From assembly GCF_000425445.1 (NCBI RefSeq), contig NZ_KE384378.1, positions 359,191 through 423,190 of the forward strand: DNA of 64,000 nt. The letters are read 5' to 3'. Each line of letters opens with the position of its first letter. The stretch's first letter is position 1. Positions 9,252 to 16,850 of this stretch are shown here, in pieces. The notes under the pieces were generated by a model that was not told the origin of the DNA, did no database searches, and saw nothing but the letters and a program-made list of their open reading frames with translations. The translations under genes were made by a program, and so were the position numbers. The stretch comes from Flavobacterium denitrificans DSM 15936 (GTDB lineage: Bacteria > Bacteroidota > Bacteroidia > Flavobacteriales > Flavobacteriaceae).

Positions 9252-9896
9252 TTAAGACGATAATCGCTCAATCTTCCATGAAAAATCAGATTGGCTTGTA
9301 TAACGAATTCTGTCATGAAGTCTATTTGGTCTTCCCTGCCAAAATTCTACTTGTAAAGGAGTTACTAAATAACCACCCCAATTTTCAGGTCGCGGAATTT
9401 CTTTTCCTTCAAATTCAGCTTCAAGTTTTTTCAAGTTTTCTTCCAAAAAAGCTCTCGAAGGAATGACTTCACTTTGATTTGAAACTATAGCACCAAGCTT
9501 GCTTCCGTCTGGACGGGAATCAAAATAACCATCGGAAATATTTTCAGAAGTTTTTTGGGCAATTCCTTTTATAATAACCTGACGTTCCATTTCCTGCCAA
9601 AAGAAAGACAAACAGACATTTGGGTTATTCTCAATTGCTTTTCCTTTTTCCGAATTATAATTGGTGTAAAATATAAAACCTTCTTCAGAGAATTTCTTTA
9701 ATAAAACCACACGAGATTTCGGAAAACCATCCAACCCAATTGTTGAAACCGTCATGGCATTTACTTCTCCACTTCCGCCAAAATCTTCCACTTCATGAAA
9801 CCAGCGGTTAAAAAGATTGATTGGATCTTCTGGAATATTGGTTTCCAGTAATTCACTTTTTTCGTAAGATCTTCTATAATTGCTTAAATCGTTCAT
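9252..9896 (-). CDS. pdxH: Pyridoxamine 5'-phosphate oxidase
   Basis: 214 residues, the normal PdxH length. It oxidises pyridoxamine- or pyridoxine-5'-phosphate to pyridoxal 5'-phosphate with FMN and O2, the last step of vitamin B6 synthesis or salvage. Visible family motifs are the N-terminal YRRSYEKSELLE, the FMN-binding segment SRVVLLKKFSEEGFIFYTNY, the SxKG element (NSEKGKAI), and the C-terminal signature with PRPENWGGY, FWQGRPNRLHDR and the closing W-x-I-x-RL. The cytosolic location follows from the lack of a signal peptide. It lies upstream of nothing obviously related; the rnz gene behind it is separated by a repeat-filled spacer. Confidence 0.96.
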   Translation of the reverse strand: MNDLSNYRRSYEKSELLETNIPEDPINLFNRWFHEVEDFGGSGEVNAMTVSTIGLDGFPKSRVVLLKKFSEEGFIFYTNYNSEKGKAIENNPNVCLSFFWQEMERQVIIKGIAQKTSENISDGYFDSRPDGSKLGAIVSNQSEVIPSRAFLEENLKKLEAEFEGKEIPRPENWGGYLVTPLQVEFWQGRPNRLHDRIRYTSQSDFSWKIERLSS

Positions 9897-9912
9897 AGTT
9901 TTTGTTTTTTTT

Positions 9913-9939
9913 GTTTCAGGTTTCAGGTTTCAAGTTTGT
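9913..9939. repeat. 27-bp exact repeat, copy 1
   Basis: Copies of GTTTCAGG and GTTTCAAG in tandem just upstream of pdxH. The same 27 bp occurs without a mismatch at 11426-11452. An inverted copy of the last part (CAAGTTTCAAAC) follows at about 9962. Confidence 0.75.
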
Positions 9940-9982
9940 CATGCTGAGTGATCTGTGTATTCAAGTTTCAAACCTTGGCCGC

Positions 9983-10030
9983 TTTGCGACTTTGTATCTT
10001 TGTATTTTTGTATCTTTGTATCTTTGTCAC
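9983..10030. repeat. 8-bp tandem repeat, six units of TTTGTATC type
   Basis: Six consecutive 8-bp units, three of them exactly TTTGTATC and the others differing at one to three positions, fill the space just after the rnz stop codon. Number variation by slipped-strand mispairing is possible. No gene lies inside it. Confidence 0.85.
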
Positions 10031-10037
10031 TTATAAA

Positions 10038-10943
10038 TCAAAACTCAAAAGAAACTCCATCATCTGCTAAAAGCACATTCGGAAAAACTTCTTCAGCTTC
10101 TTGTTTAAAACGCTCCAAACCATCATATCGTGTCGAATAATGACCTAGGACTAATTGTTTTACATTTGCTTTTAATGCAATTCGCGCTGCTTCTTTTGCT
10201 GTTGAATGTAATGTTTTTTGTGCCAATGAAGCTTCAGATTCTAAAAAGGTAGATTCATGATACAAAACATCGACATCTTCAATAATCGGAATAACAGCTT
10301 CATGATAAACCGTATCTGAACAAAAAGCATAGCTTTTTGGAGGAGCCGGATCAAAAGTCAACTTTTCGTTTTTAATTACAGTTCCGTTATCCAAAGTGAT
10401 ATCGCCACCATTTTTTATCTTTTGATAATAAGCAACGTGAATATCATATTTCTGAACAGCTTCAACATTCAGTTTTCTTTCATCTGGCTTTTCTTCAAAA
10501 AGATAACCATTTGTGTAAACGCGATGTTTCAGCGGAATCGTTTTTACAATAACGCGTTTATCTTCAAAAATAACTTCACTTTCTTTTGATTCTAATTCAT
10601 GAAAAAACAAATCATAAGTGGTCCAGGATTCGGTCAATTTTAATTGAAGCAGAATTAATTCCTTAATTCCTTTTGGACCATAAATGTGCAAATCGGTGGT
10701 TCTTCCTAAAAGCGAAAAAGTCGAAATAGTTCCAATCAATCCATACAAATGATCACCATGAAGATGCGAAATAAAAATGTGATTAATCTTTGAGAATTTA
10801 ATCTTATTCTTTCGAAGCTGAACTTGAGTTCCTTCTCCGCAATCAATCAAAAACAATCTATTTTTGATTTCCAAAACTTGTGCAGTTGGATTGGTAATCG
10901 TTCTGGGAGTTGCGGCATAACAGCCAAGTATCGTTAGTTTCAA
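10038..10943 (-). CDS. rnz: Ribonuclease Z
   Basis: 301 residues; a metallo-beta-lactamase-fold endonuclease that removes the 3' trailer from tRNA precursors. The start MKLTILGCYAATPRT, the metal site HLHGDH (H60-H65), FLIDCGEGTQ before it, the FCSDT motif and the late LGHYSTRY histidine are all visible. The length matches RNase Z (about 305). The start codon is TTG; no ATG in a sensible position precedes it and the protein begins exactly where homologues begin. It lies downstream of the STAS-like gene across a 94-bp spacer packed with inverted repeats. Confidence 0.95.
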   Translation of the reverse strand: MKLTILGCYAATPRTITNPTAQVLEIKNRLFLIDCGEGTQVQLRKNKIKFSKINHIFISHLHGDHLYGLIGTISTFSLLGRTTDLHIYGPKGIKELILLQLKLTESWTTYDLFFHELESKESEVIFEDKRVIVKTIPLKHRVYTNGYLFEEKPDERKLNVEAVQKYDIHVAYYQKIKNGGDITLDNGTVIKNEKLTFDPAPPKSYAFCSDTVYHEAVIPIIEDVDVLYHESTFLESEASLAQKTLHSTAKEAARIALKANVKQLVLGHYSTRYDGLERFKQEAEEVFPNVLLADDGVSFEF

Positions 10944-11037
10944 TTTGTTTATTTGTTTAATCGGTAAATCGTTTAATCGGCTAAAATCAAATCAAAACGA
11001 TTAAACAGTTAAACGAATAAACAATTAAACCTTATTT
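10944..11037. repeat. TTTAATCG / CGATTAAA inverted-repeat spacer, copy 1
   Basis: The spacer between rnz and the STAS-like gene holds TTTAATCG-type octamers on the left and their complements (CGATTAAAC) on the right, so the transcript could fold into a long A/U-rich hairpin. Similar elements fill 12428-12606 and 61176-61289. Confidence 0.75.
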
Positions 11038-11370
11038 TTAAAATCCCAAGTCTCTTTCTATTTCTTCCATTTCGATAATATCATGCGCTTCCAAAAGTGA
11101 CGGAACAACAACTAATTTATCTGAAATAGCGTTAAAATCAAGATCGGAAGCCACAATTACAAATGACTTTTTTGATTTTTTTTGAGCTTTTGAAAGAGGA
11201 AGAAAAAGTTTTAAATCATTCTCTTTTATCTCCGAATTTGAAGATAAGTCGATGATAATATTATGTTTTTCAAAGGTTTTAATTTGTTGCGTTACTTTTT
11301 CCAAGAAAGCGTTTACATCTCCTTGTGTATCTTTAATGGTAACGGTATGTCCTTTTTGATCTACTTTCAT
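11038..11370 (-). CDS. Small STAS-like domain protein
   Basis: 110 residues, no signal peptide or membrane segment. The pattern of a short N-terminal strand pair (HTVTIKDTQGDV), a helix, a hydrophobic strand IIIDLSS, a helix, a strand SFVIVAS, and a C-terminal LLEAHDIIEMEEIERDLG helix resembles STAS (anti-sigma-factor-antagonist) folds. The conserved phosphorylatable serine of true SpoIIAA-type antagonists is not clear. It lies immediately upstream of rnz on the same strand, an arrangement suggesting co-expression. Function is unknown; the STAS assignment is by pattern and is moderate. Confidence 0.65.
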   Translation of the reverse strand: MKVDQKGHTVTIKDTQGDVNAFLEKVTQQIKTFEKHNIIIDLSSNSEIKENDLKLFLPLSKAQKKSKKSFVIVASDLDFNAISDKLVVVPSLLEAHDIIEMEEIERDLGF

Positions 11371-11425
11371 TTTATAATTTGAGGGGCTTATAATTTATTA
11401 TGCTAATTTACTAAGTTTTTTTTTA

Positions 11426-11493
11426 GTTTCAGGTTTCAGGTTTCAAGTTTGTTAAGCTAAACGTTCCAAAACTTGAAACATTAAACTTGAAAC
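11426..11493. repeat. 27-bp exact repeat, copy 2, with inverted partner
   Basis: The copy of the pdxH-upstream 27-bp repeat (11426-11452) is followed after 16 bp by two AAACTTGAAAC-type inverted copies (to 11493), directly downstream of the pyrB stop. The pair can form a hairpin in the pyrB transcript. Confidence 0.75.
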
Positions 11494-11497
11494 AAAA

Positions 11498-12427
11498 TTA
11501 TTGCTGAATCTTAGACGCCAATAAATAAATAACCGCCATTCTAATCGCAACACCATTCTCTACCTGATTTAAGATCACCGAATGATCAGAATCAGCCACT
11601 TCAGAAGTAATCTCTACTCCTCTATTGATTGGTCCTGGGTGCATGATTACGATTTCTTTACTAAGAGAATCCAAAAGCGGTTTATCTACTCCGTATTGTT
11701 GTGCGTATTCTCGTGTTGATGGAAAGAAATTCACATCCATACGCTCGTTTTGTACACGAAGCATATTCGCAACGTCGCACCATTCTAATGCTTTTCTTAA
11801 ATTCGGCTCGACCGTAACTCCTAGTGATTCAATATATCTCGGAATCAACGTTTTTGGTCCGCAAACTTTTACTTCTGCACCTTGCATCTGCAAAGCATAT
11901 ATGTTGGATAAGGCAACTCTCGAATGCAGAATATCACCCACAATAACCACTTTTTTTCCAGCCACATCTCCTAGTTTTTCTCTGATCGAATAACTGTCTA
12001 ATAAAGCTTGAGTTGGATGTTCGTGCGCTCCGTCTCCAGCGTTTACGATACTTGCTTTGACATTTTTAGATAAAAAATAAGCCGCTCCGGGATTAGAGTG
12101 GCGCATTACAACCATATCCACTTTCATCGAAAGGATATTGTTTACAGTATCAATTAGCGTTTCTCCTTTTTTAACCGACGACTGAGCTGCAGAAAAACTG
12201 ATGACATCAGCAGATAAACGTTTCTGCGCTAATTCAAAAGAGAGTTTGGTTCTGGTACTGTTTTCGAAGAAAATATTGGCAATGGTAATATCTCGTAATG
12301 AAGGAACTTTTTTAATTGGTCGGTTAATGACTTCTTTAAAATGATCTGCCGTTTCAAAAATCAGGTTAATATCATTCTCGTTGATATATTTAATTCCTAA
12401 TAAATGATTTACGCTTAATTCTTTCAT
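11498..12427 (-). CDS. pyrB: Aspartate carbamoyltransferase catalytic chain
   Basis: 309 residues, as expected for the catalytic chain. It transfers carbamoyl from carbamoyl phosphate to aspartate, the first committed step of pyrimidine synthesis. Visible residues: the carbamoyl-phosphate loop S57-T-R-T60 followed by SFELAQKRL, the KKGET segment, the HPTQALLD motif, MLRVQNERM and the late HPGPINRGVEI. It follows pyrR on the same strand, so this is a small pyr cluster. No pyrI regulatory-chain gene is next to it. Confidence 0.96.
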   Translation of the reverse strand: MKELSVNHLLGIKYINENDINLIFETADHFKEVINRPIKKVPSLRDITIANIFFENSTRTKLSFELAQKRLSADVISFSAAQSSVKKGETLIDTVNNILSMKVDMVVMRHSNPGAAYFLSKNVKASIVNAGDGAHEHPTQALLDSYSIREKLGDVAGKKVVIVGDILHSRVALSNIYALQMQGAEVKVCGPKTLIPRYIESLGVTVEPNLRKALEWCDVANMLRVQNERMDVNFFPSTREYAQQYGVDKPLLDSLSKEIVIMHPGPINRGVEITSEVADSDHSVILNQVENGVAIRMAVIYLLASKIQQ

Positions 12428-12606
12428 GTTTAATGTTTAACTGTTTATTTGTTTAATCGTTTTTTGTTGTTTAATCGTTTATTTGTTTAATCGTTTAATC
12501 GTCCTCTTTTGGACGTTAAATCAATAAACAATTTCACGCTTCAACTTTTTTTAATTGAGTAATCGAAATGAATCGATTAAACAATTAACCGATTAAACGA
12601 TTAACC
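12428..12606. repeat. TTTAATCG / CGATTAAA inverted-repeat spacer, copy 2 (pyrR-pyrB gap)
   Basis: The 183-bp gap between pyrR and pyrB is almost entirely TTTAATCG-type units (left half) and CGATTAAAC-type complements (right half), with a small GTCC...GGAC hairpin in the middle. I found no PyrR-type binding loop or classic attenuator in it, but its transcript should be strongly folded. Confidence 0.75.
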
Positions 12607-12610
12607 AAAT

Positions 12611-13150
12611 TTAATTCGTCACTAAGTGAACAACATCTTCACCATCATTTTCTTTCCAGCTTACAATTACTTTTTCACCATTAATAGCATCTACCTGACG
12701 GCCTCTGTAATCGGGCTGAATTGGCAAATGACGGCTGAAACGTCTGTCTATTAAAACCAATAATTCAATTTCCGAAGGTCTTCCGAAAGATTGGATTGCT
12801 GTTAAGGCAGAACGAATGCTTCGTCCTGTAAACAAAACATCATCGATAAAAATGACTTTTTTGTCTTCGACTATAAAATTGATTTGGGTTTTATTGGCTT
12901 CAAGCGGTTTATCAGTACGACGGAAATCATCTCTAAAAAAAGTGATATCCAGATATCCTAAAGAAATTTCAGGAACCTTGTATTCGTTTTCTAATAATTG
13001 TTTTAAACGTTCCGCTAAAAAAACACCTCTTGGCTGAATTCCAACTAAAATAGTATTTGAAAAATCAAGATGTTTTTCGATTAACTGACAAGCCAAACGA
13101 TGGAGTATGATAGTAACTTCTTTCGAATTAAGTAATACTTTTTGACTCAT
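12611..13150 (-). CDS. pyrR: PyrR, pyrimidine regulator / uracil phosphoribosyltransferase
   Basis: 179 residues from ATG at 13150, matching the family (about 180). The PRPP-binding signature VIFIDDVLFTGRS (about residues 99-111), GIQPRG and the RRFSRHLPIQPDYRG segment are all typical of PyrR. In Gram-positive bacteria PyrR binds pyr mRNA in response to UMP and also has uracil phosphoribosyltransferase activity; in Bacteroidota the regulatory role is less certain. An in-frame TTG at 13177 would add nine residues, but it overlaps the TATATTTG promoter element, so ATG at 13150 is preferred. It is followed by pyrB on the same strand. Confidence 0.94.
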   Translation of the reverse strand: MSQKVLLNSKEVTIILHRLACQLIEKHLDFSNTILVGIQPRGVFLAERLKQLLENEYKVPEISLGYLDITFFRDDFRRTDKPLEANKTQINFIVEDKKVIFIDDVLFTGRSIRSALTAIQSFGRPSEIELLVLIDRRFSRHLPIQPDYRGRQVDAINGEKVIVSWKENDGEDVVHLVTN

Positions 13151-13174
13151 AAGTGATTGTAATGTTTGGTTGCG

Positions 13175-13182
13175 CAAATATA
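13175..13182 (-). promoter_or_regulatory. -7 element of pyrR promoter
   Basis: TATATTTG on the minus strand matches the Bacteroidota TAnnTTTG consensus, 24 bp before the pyrR ATG. No clear TTTG -33 element is seen at the expected distance. Confidence 0.6.
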
Positions 13183-13321
13183 CGGAATCTGATTTTATTT
13201 GTTGGGGTGTTGAACTTTTAAATATTTCATTTTAATTAAATGCTTATTTTTAAATTTCATAAGAGTATTCAATTATTACTCATTTTATATAATTTTAAAA
13301 AATTCGACTAAAGAAGAAGAC

Positions 13322-15649
13322 ATGAATGAATATAACTTTTCTACTCTAAACGACAAAGACTTTGAAATTCTAGTGAAGGATTTACTTAATGCAGAATTTG
13401 ATTTAAAACTTCAACATTTTAAAAATGGGAAAGACAAAGGCATAGATCTTCGATACTCTAAACCCACAATCAACAATTCTATTGTTGTTCAAGTTAAACA
13501 CTACATTGGTTCAACATATAGTCAATTAAAATCCAAAGTTAAAAATGATGAATTTAGCAAAATTAAAAAATTAGATCCTGAGAGATATATTATAGTAACT
13601 TCTCTTTCTCTATCCGCCCTCCAAAAAGATGAACTCAAAAATTTACTAAATCCATATATTAAAACTTCCAATGATATAATTGGTAAAGAAGATTTAAATG
13701 GCTATTTGCAAAAAAATCCACAGATAGAAAGAAATCATTTTAAATTATGGTTTTCAAGTACTACGGTATTGTCTTCAATCCTCAATAATGCAATTGAAAG
13801 TCGATCTAGATATCTTCTTCAACAATTACAAAATAATGTAAAATTTTATGTCGTGACTGAAAAGCTTGCAGAAGCTAATGAAATTTTATTAAAAGAAAAA
13901 CTTCTATTAATAACTGGACAGCCTGGAATTGGAAAAACTACATTGGCTGAACTTTTAATTCTAGAAAGAGCATTCGATAATTTTCAAATATATCAAGTTG
14001 AAAATATTACCGAAGCCGAACAAGTCATTATTAATGAAGAAGATAAACCTCAACTATTTTACTTCGATGATTTTCTAGGAGCAAATTATAATGAAATAGT
14101 TAATGCTCATAAAACCGAAACACAATTAACACGATTTGTTGAACAAGTTAGAAATACTCCAAATAAATACATTGTTTTAACTACAAGAACAGTAATTTTA
14201 AATCAAGCTATTCAAAAATACGAAAAGATTAGCCGCTCTAGCTTATCTTCTAATCAGTTTGAATTAAAACTGAATGATTATAGCAAATATGAAAAAGCAT
14301 TAATCCTTTATAATCATATTTATTTCAGAGAACTGCACACTGATTTATTTGAAAAAATACTTCAAGATAAATTTTACGATAAAATTATTTCGCACCGAAA
14401 TTACATTCCAAGATTAATAAACTTTATAACTGACAAAAATCAGACTAAACATATTCTTCCTCAAAATTATAGAGAATTTATATGGTTAAATCTTAAAAAT
14501 CCAAAAGAGATTTGGCGGTCATCCTTTAACAATCAAATCTCTTATTTTGACCAATGCCTTTTATTAACTCTTTTTACTTTTGAAAAAAATGCGGAAGAAA
14601 CAAATCTTTTCGATGCATTCCAAGAACGATTAAAATACGAAAGGACAGAACACAACCAAATTATAAGTACTAATCAATTTAATGATTCTATCAAAACTTT
14701 GTTAAATGGATTTATAGTATCTAATTTTTACATCAATCAATCTGTTCGAGAATATTCTTTTATAAATCCTTCACTGATTGATTTTCTACTTCCTTATGTT
14801 TCTGAATCCGAATCTGAAAAAAAGGCGATTATCTCAAGTGCAAAATACATAGAACAACTTCGCAGATTCAATCCTTTTAAAGGATTAATAAAAATCTCCA
14901 AAGAAATAGAATTAATAATTAGAGATCGTATCGATAATAATCAAATAAGCATCTTAGAATCAAATTACCTTGACAATAACAAGAAAAATTCTTTATATGC
15001 GGAGACACTTTGTAGATACTGCCCTTCAATAAATAAAGATTCTGCTTTATTAAAATACTTTTCAGCAATTTCTATGGAAAAGGGTTGGTTTCCTATAATA
15101 AATAATGTTTCTTTTATATTCCACAATCTAGGAAATTCACCAAAAACTATTGAATTTATTAAAAATAATTTCAAAAAAATAATACATCGTTTCATTAGCG
15201 CAACAGATGACATCGAAACAGTAAAAGAAATACCAGAAATTTTCGAAATTTTCAATCAAGATTATGATGCCTTTACTGAATCAGAAGAAGGACTTGAAGT
15301 ATTATTAGAATTGGTAAATGTCATTCTGTCTAATACTGAAGAATCAATTAAATCTGATTATAAAGATCAGGTTAAAAGCCTGGAAGATGTTGAACTTTAT
15401 AGAGAAGAATTTTATACTATTGAGAGTGAATTAAGTTCTATTCTTTTTCCAAATTCTTATATTGATTTCGGCTACACTTTTGAAAATGATGAAGATTACT
15501 GGAATATACATATCCAAAACAATACCCGTGATGATTATTCTTATGATGATTACAAATCTTACAAAGAATCAATGTATAGACCATCATATGATAAAACTTC
15601 AGACTTGAGAAGCGAAGAAAACAAAATAGATGATTTATTTTCCGAATAA
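13322..15649 (+). CDS. Restriction endonuclease-like / STAND NTPase fusion (candidate phage defence)
   Basis: 775 residues, no signal peptide. The N-terminus (about 1-135) looks like an Mrr-type PD-(D/E)xK nuclease: DFEILVKDLL, then GIDL (D42) and VQVKHY (Q57-x-K59). A P-loop follows: Walker A GQPGIGKT (199-206), Walker B LFYFDDFLG (245-253) and a sensor-like strand IVLTTRT (284-290), resembling the nSTAND3-type NTPases found fused to Mrr-like nucleases. The remaining ~400 residues are helical without a domain I can name; STAND proteins usually carry their ligand sensor there. Such fusions are known or predicted antiphage effectors: the NTPase switches on ligand binding and the nuclease cuts DNA. 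It stands alone between pyrR (divergent) and a DHFR-like gene and is notably A+T-rich. Domain calls are by motif reading only. Confidence 0.82.
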   Translation: MNEYNFSTLNDKDFEILVKDLLNAEFDLKLQHFKNGKDKGIDLRYSKPTINNSIVVQVKHYIGSTYSQLKSKVKNDEFSKIKKLDPERYIIVTSLSLSALQKDELKNLLNPYIKTSNDIIGKEDLNGYLQKNPQIERNHFKLWFSSTTVLSSILNNAIESRSRYLLQQLQNNVKFYVVTEKLAEANEILLKEKLLLITGQPGIGKTTLAELLILERAFDNFQIYQVENITEAEQVIINEEDKPQLFYFDDFLGANYNEIVNAHKTETQLTRFVEQVRNTPNKYIVLTTRTVILNQAIQKYEKISRSSLSSNQFELKLNDYSKYEKALILYNHIYFRELHTDLFEKILQDKFYDKIISHRNYIPRLINFITDKNQTKHILPQNYREFIWLNLKNPKEIWRSSFNNQISYFDQCLLLTLFTFEKNAEETNLFDAFQERLKYERTEHNQIISTNQFNDSIKTLLNGFIVSNFYINQSVREYSFINPSLIDFLLPYVSESESEKKAIISSAKYIEQLRRFNPFKGLIKISKEIELIIRDRIDNNQISILESNYLDNNKKNSLYAETLCRYCPSINKDSALLKYFSAISMEKGWFPIINNVSFIFHNLGNSPKTIEFIKNNFKKIIHRFISATDDIETVKEIPEIFEIFNQDYDAFTESEEGLEVLLELVNVILSNTEESIKSDYKDQVKSLEDVELYREEFYTIESELSSILFPNSYIDFGYTFENDEDYWNIHIQNNTRDDYSYDDYKSYKESMYRPSYDKTSDLRSEENKIDDLFSE

Positions 15650-15658
15650 TATTTTTAC

Positions 15659-15748
15659 CTCCAAATCCTAAAACATTTCCCTAAAAAACATATAACACAT
15701 TTATATGATTTTCAATTAATTTTACATCAAATTCAAAAACTCAAAATT
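15659..15748 (+). promoter_or_regulatory. Shared ~90-bp upstream region, copy 1
   Basis: A 20-bp identical core (CTCCAAATCCTAAAACATTT), an A-rich stretch and an identical TATAACACATTT match the region at 19693-19784. Similarity continues loosely toward the start codon, and both copies lie about 90 bp before an ATG. This looks like a common promoter/leader; no TAnnTTTG element is seen in it. Confidence 0.6.
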
Positions 15749-16342
15749 ATGAGAAAGTTAATCGTCATAACCATGATTACCATCGATGGCGTAATGCAAG
15801 CGCCTGGTGGTCCGGGAGAAGATACTTCGGGTGGTTTTGAATATGGAGGCTGGGTGGCGCCTTTTGGAGATGAAGAATATGGCAAAGTTATGCAGGAGCA
15901 AATGAAGCCCGCCGATATTCTTTTAGGCAGAAAAACATTTGATATTTTTGAAGACTATTGGCCGAAACATGCAGAAGCCTGGCCGGGAATTAATGAAGTT
16001 ACTAAATACGTTTTGTCTTCCACCAGAAAAAATTCTGATTGGGAAAACTCAGAATTCCTTTCATCTGTTGAGGATATTAAAAAACTCAAAAATTCAGAAG
16101 GCGGAGATATTAAAGTTTGGGGAAGCGCAACACTTGTCCAGCTTTTGCTTGAGCATGATTTAGTTGATGAACTTGCGCTTCTCGTTTATCCAATTATTCT
16201 TGGAAAAGGTAAAAAACTATTTAAGGATAGTGCAACTCCGTCAGGATTTACATTGGTTGAAAGCACTACTACACCAAGCGGTATAATTGCTGTAAGTTAT
16301 AAACGAGCGGGTGATGTAAAAACAGGAACTATTGGAGAATAA
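15749..16342 (+). CDS. Dihydrofolate reductase-family (RibD C-terminal-like) protein
   Basis: 197 residues with the RibD-C/DHFR-like pattern: MRKLIVITMITIDGVMQAPGG at the start, ADILLGRKTFDIFEDYWP, DIKVWGSATLVQLLLEHDLVDEL and LLVYPIILGKGKKLF. Proteins of this family (YyaP/YwjB type) are NADPH-dependent reductases of uncertain substrate and are not the essential DHFR. Cytosolic. The gene follows the STAND-nuclease gene on the same strand but has its own conserved upstream region. The membrane-protein gene starts 7 bp after its stop, so the two are likely co-transcribed. Confidence 0.88.
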   Translation: MRKLIVITMITIDGVMQAPGGPGEDTSGGFEYGGWVAPFGDEEYGKVMQEQMKPADILLGRKTFDIFEDYWPKHAEAWPGINEVTKYVLSSTRKNSDWENSEFLSSVEDIKKLKNSEGGDIKVWGSATLVQLLLEHDLVDELALLVYPIILGKGKKLFKDSATPSGFTLVESTTTPSGIIAVSYKRAGDVKTGTIGE

Positions 16343-16349
16343 AAATTAG

Positions 16350-16751
16350 ATGAAAGAAAGTATTCGAAACTTTTTAGCAAAACCTAAAAATATATTTTTA
16401 TTAGACAGCTTTGGAGCTCTGCTAACTACTTTTCTACTCTATTTTATTCTGAGAAATTTCAATAACTTTTTTGGCTTATCAAAAGATATTTTCGAATACC
16501 TTTCAATTATTGCATTCCTATTTTTCATTTATTCAATCGGATGTTATTTTTTAGTCAAGAAAAATTGGAAACCTTTTTTAAAAATAATCTGTACAGCTAA
16601 TATTCTTTATTGCATCCTAACATTTGGTATTCTACTCTACAATTATAAAAGCGTTTCTGTCTTTGGTATTCTTTATTTTTCAGGAGAAATCATTCTTATT
16701 GCAGGACTTGTATTTGAGGAAGTAAAAATAGTAAGAAAAGCCTTTTTTTAA
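16350..16751 (+). CDS. Hypothetical four-TM membrane protein
   Basis: 133 residues with four hydrophobic segments: about 16-33 (IFLLDSFGALLTTFLLYF), 48-70, 77-100 and 105-124 (SVFGILYFSGEIILIAGLVF). No catalytic motif is visible and I do not recognise the family. It starts 7 bp downstream of the DHFR-like gene, so translation is probably coupled. The lysine-rich loops suggest an inner-membrane protein. Confidence 0.7.
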   Translation: MKESIRNFLAKPKNIFLLDSFGALLTTFLLYFILRNFNNFFGLSKDIFEYLSIIAFLFFIYSIGCYFLVKKNWKPFLKIICTANILYCILTFGILLYNYKSVSVFGILYFSGEIILIAGLVFEEVKIVRKAFF

Positions 16752-16812
16752 CATTTTACTATTATTTCATAAATAGCAATGAAAAATCCGACATAATTAA
16801 CTAAAATGATAT

Positions 16813-16820
16813 TATATTTG
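16813..16820 (+). promoter_or_regulatory. -7 element before delta-60-repeat gene
   Basis: TATATTTG fits TAnnTTTG and lies 30 bp upstream of the ATG at 16851. This supports the shorter start, because an upstream in-frame ATG at 16806 would sit before the element. Confidence 0.55.
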
Positions 16821-16850
16821 AATAATTTTAACAAGACTTATTATTCAAAT

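Noticed and set aside
9212..9466. Plus-strand ORF over the pdxH 3' end
   Set aside because: It overlaps a clear PdxH signature on the other strand and encodes low-complexity Leu/Phe-rich sequence.
9983..10030. 8-bp tandem array considered as a replication-origin iteron
   Set aside because: The unit is short, A+T-rich and adjacent to rnz, with no replication gene nearby.
13151..13177. TTG-initiated extension of pyrR by nine residues
   Set aside because: It overlaps the TATATTTG promoter element, and the ATG form has the normal family length.
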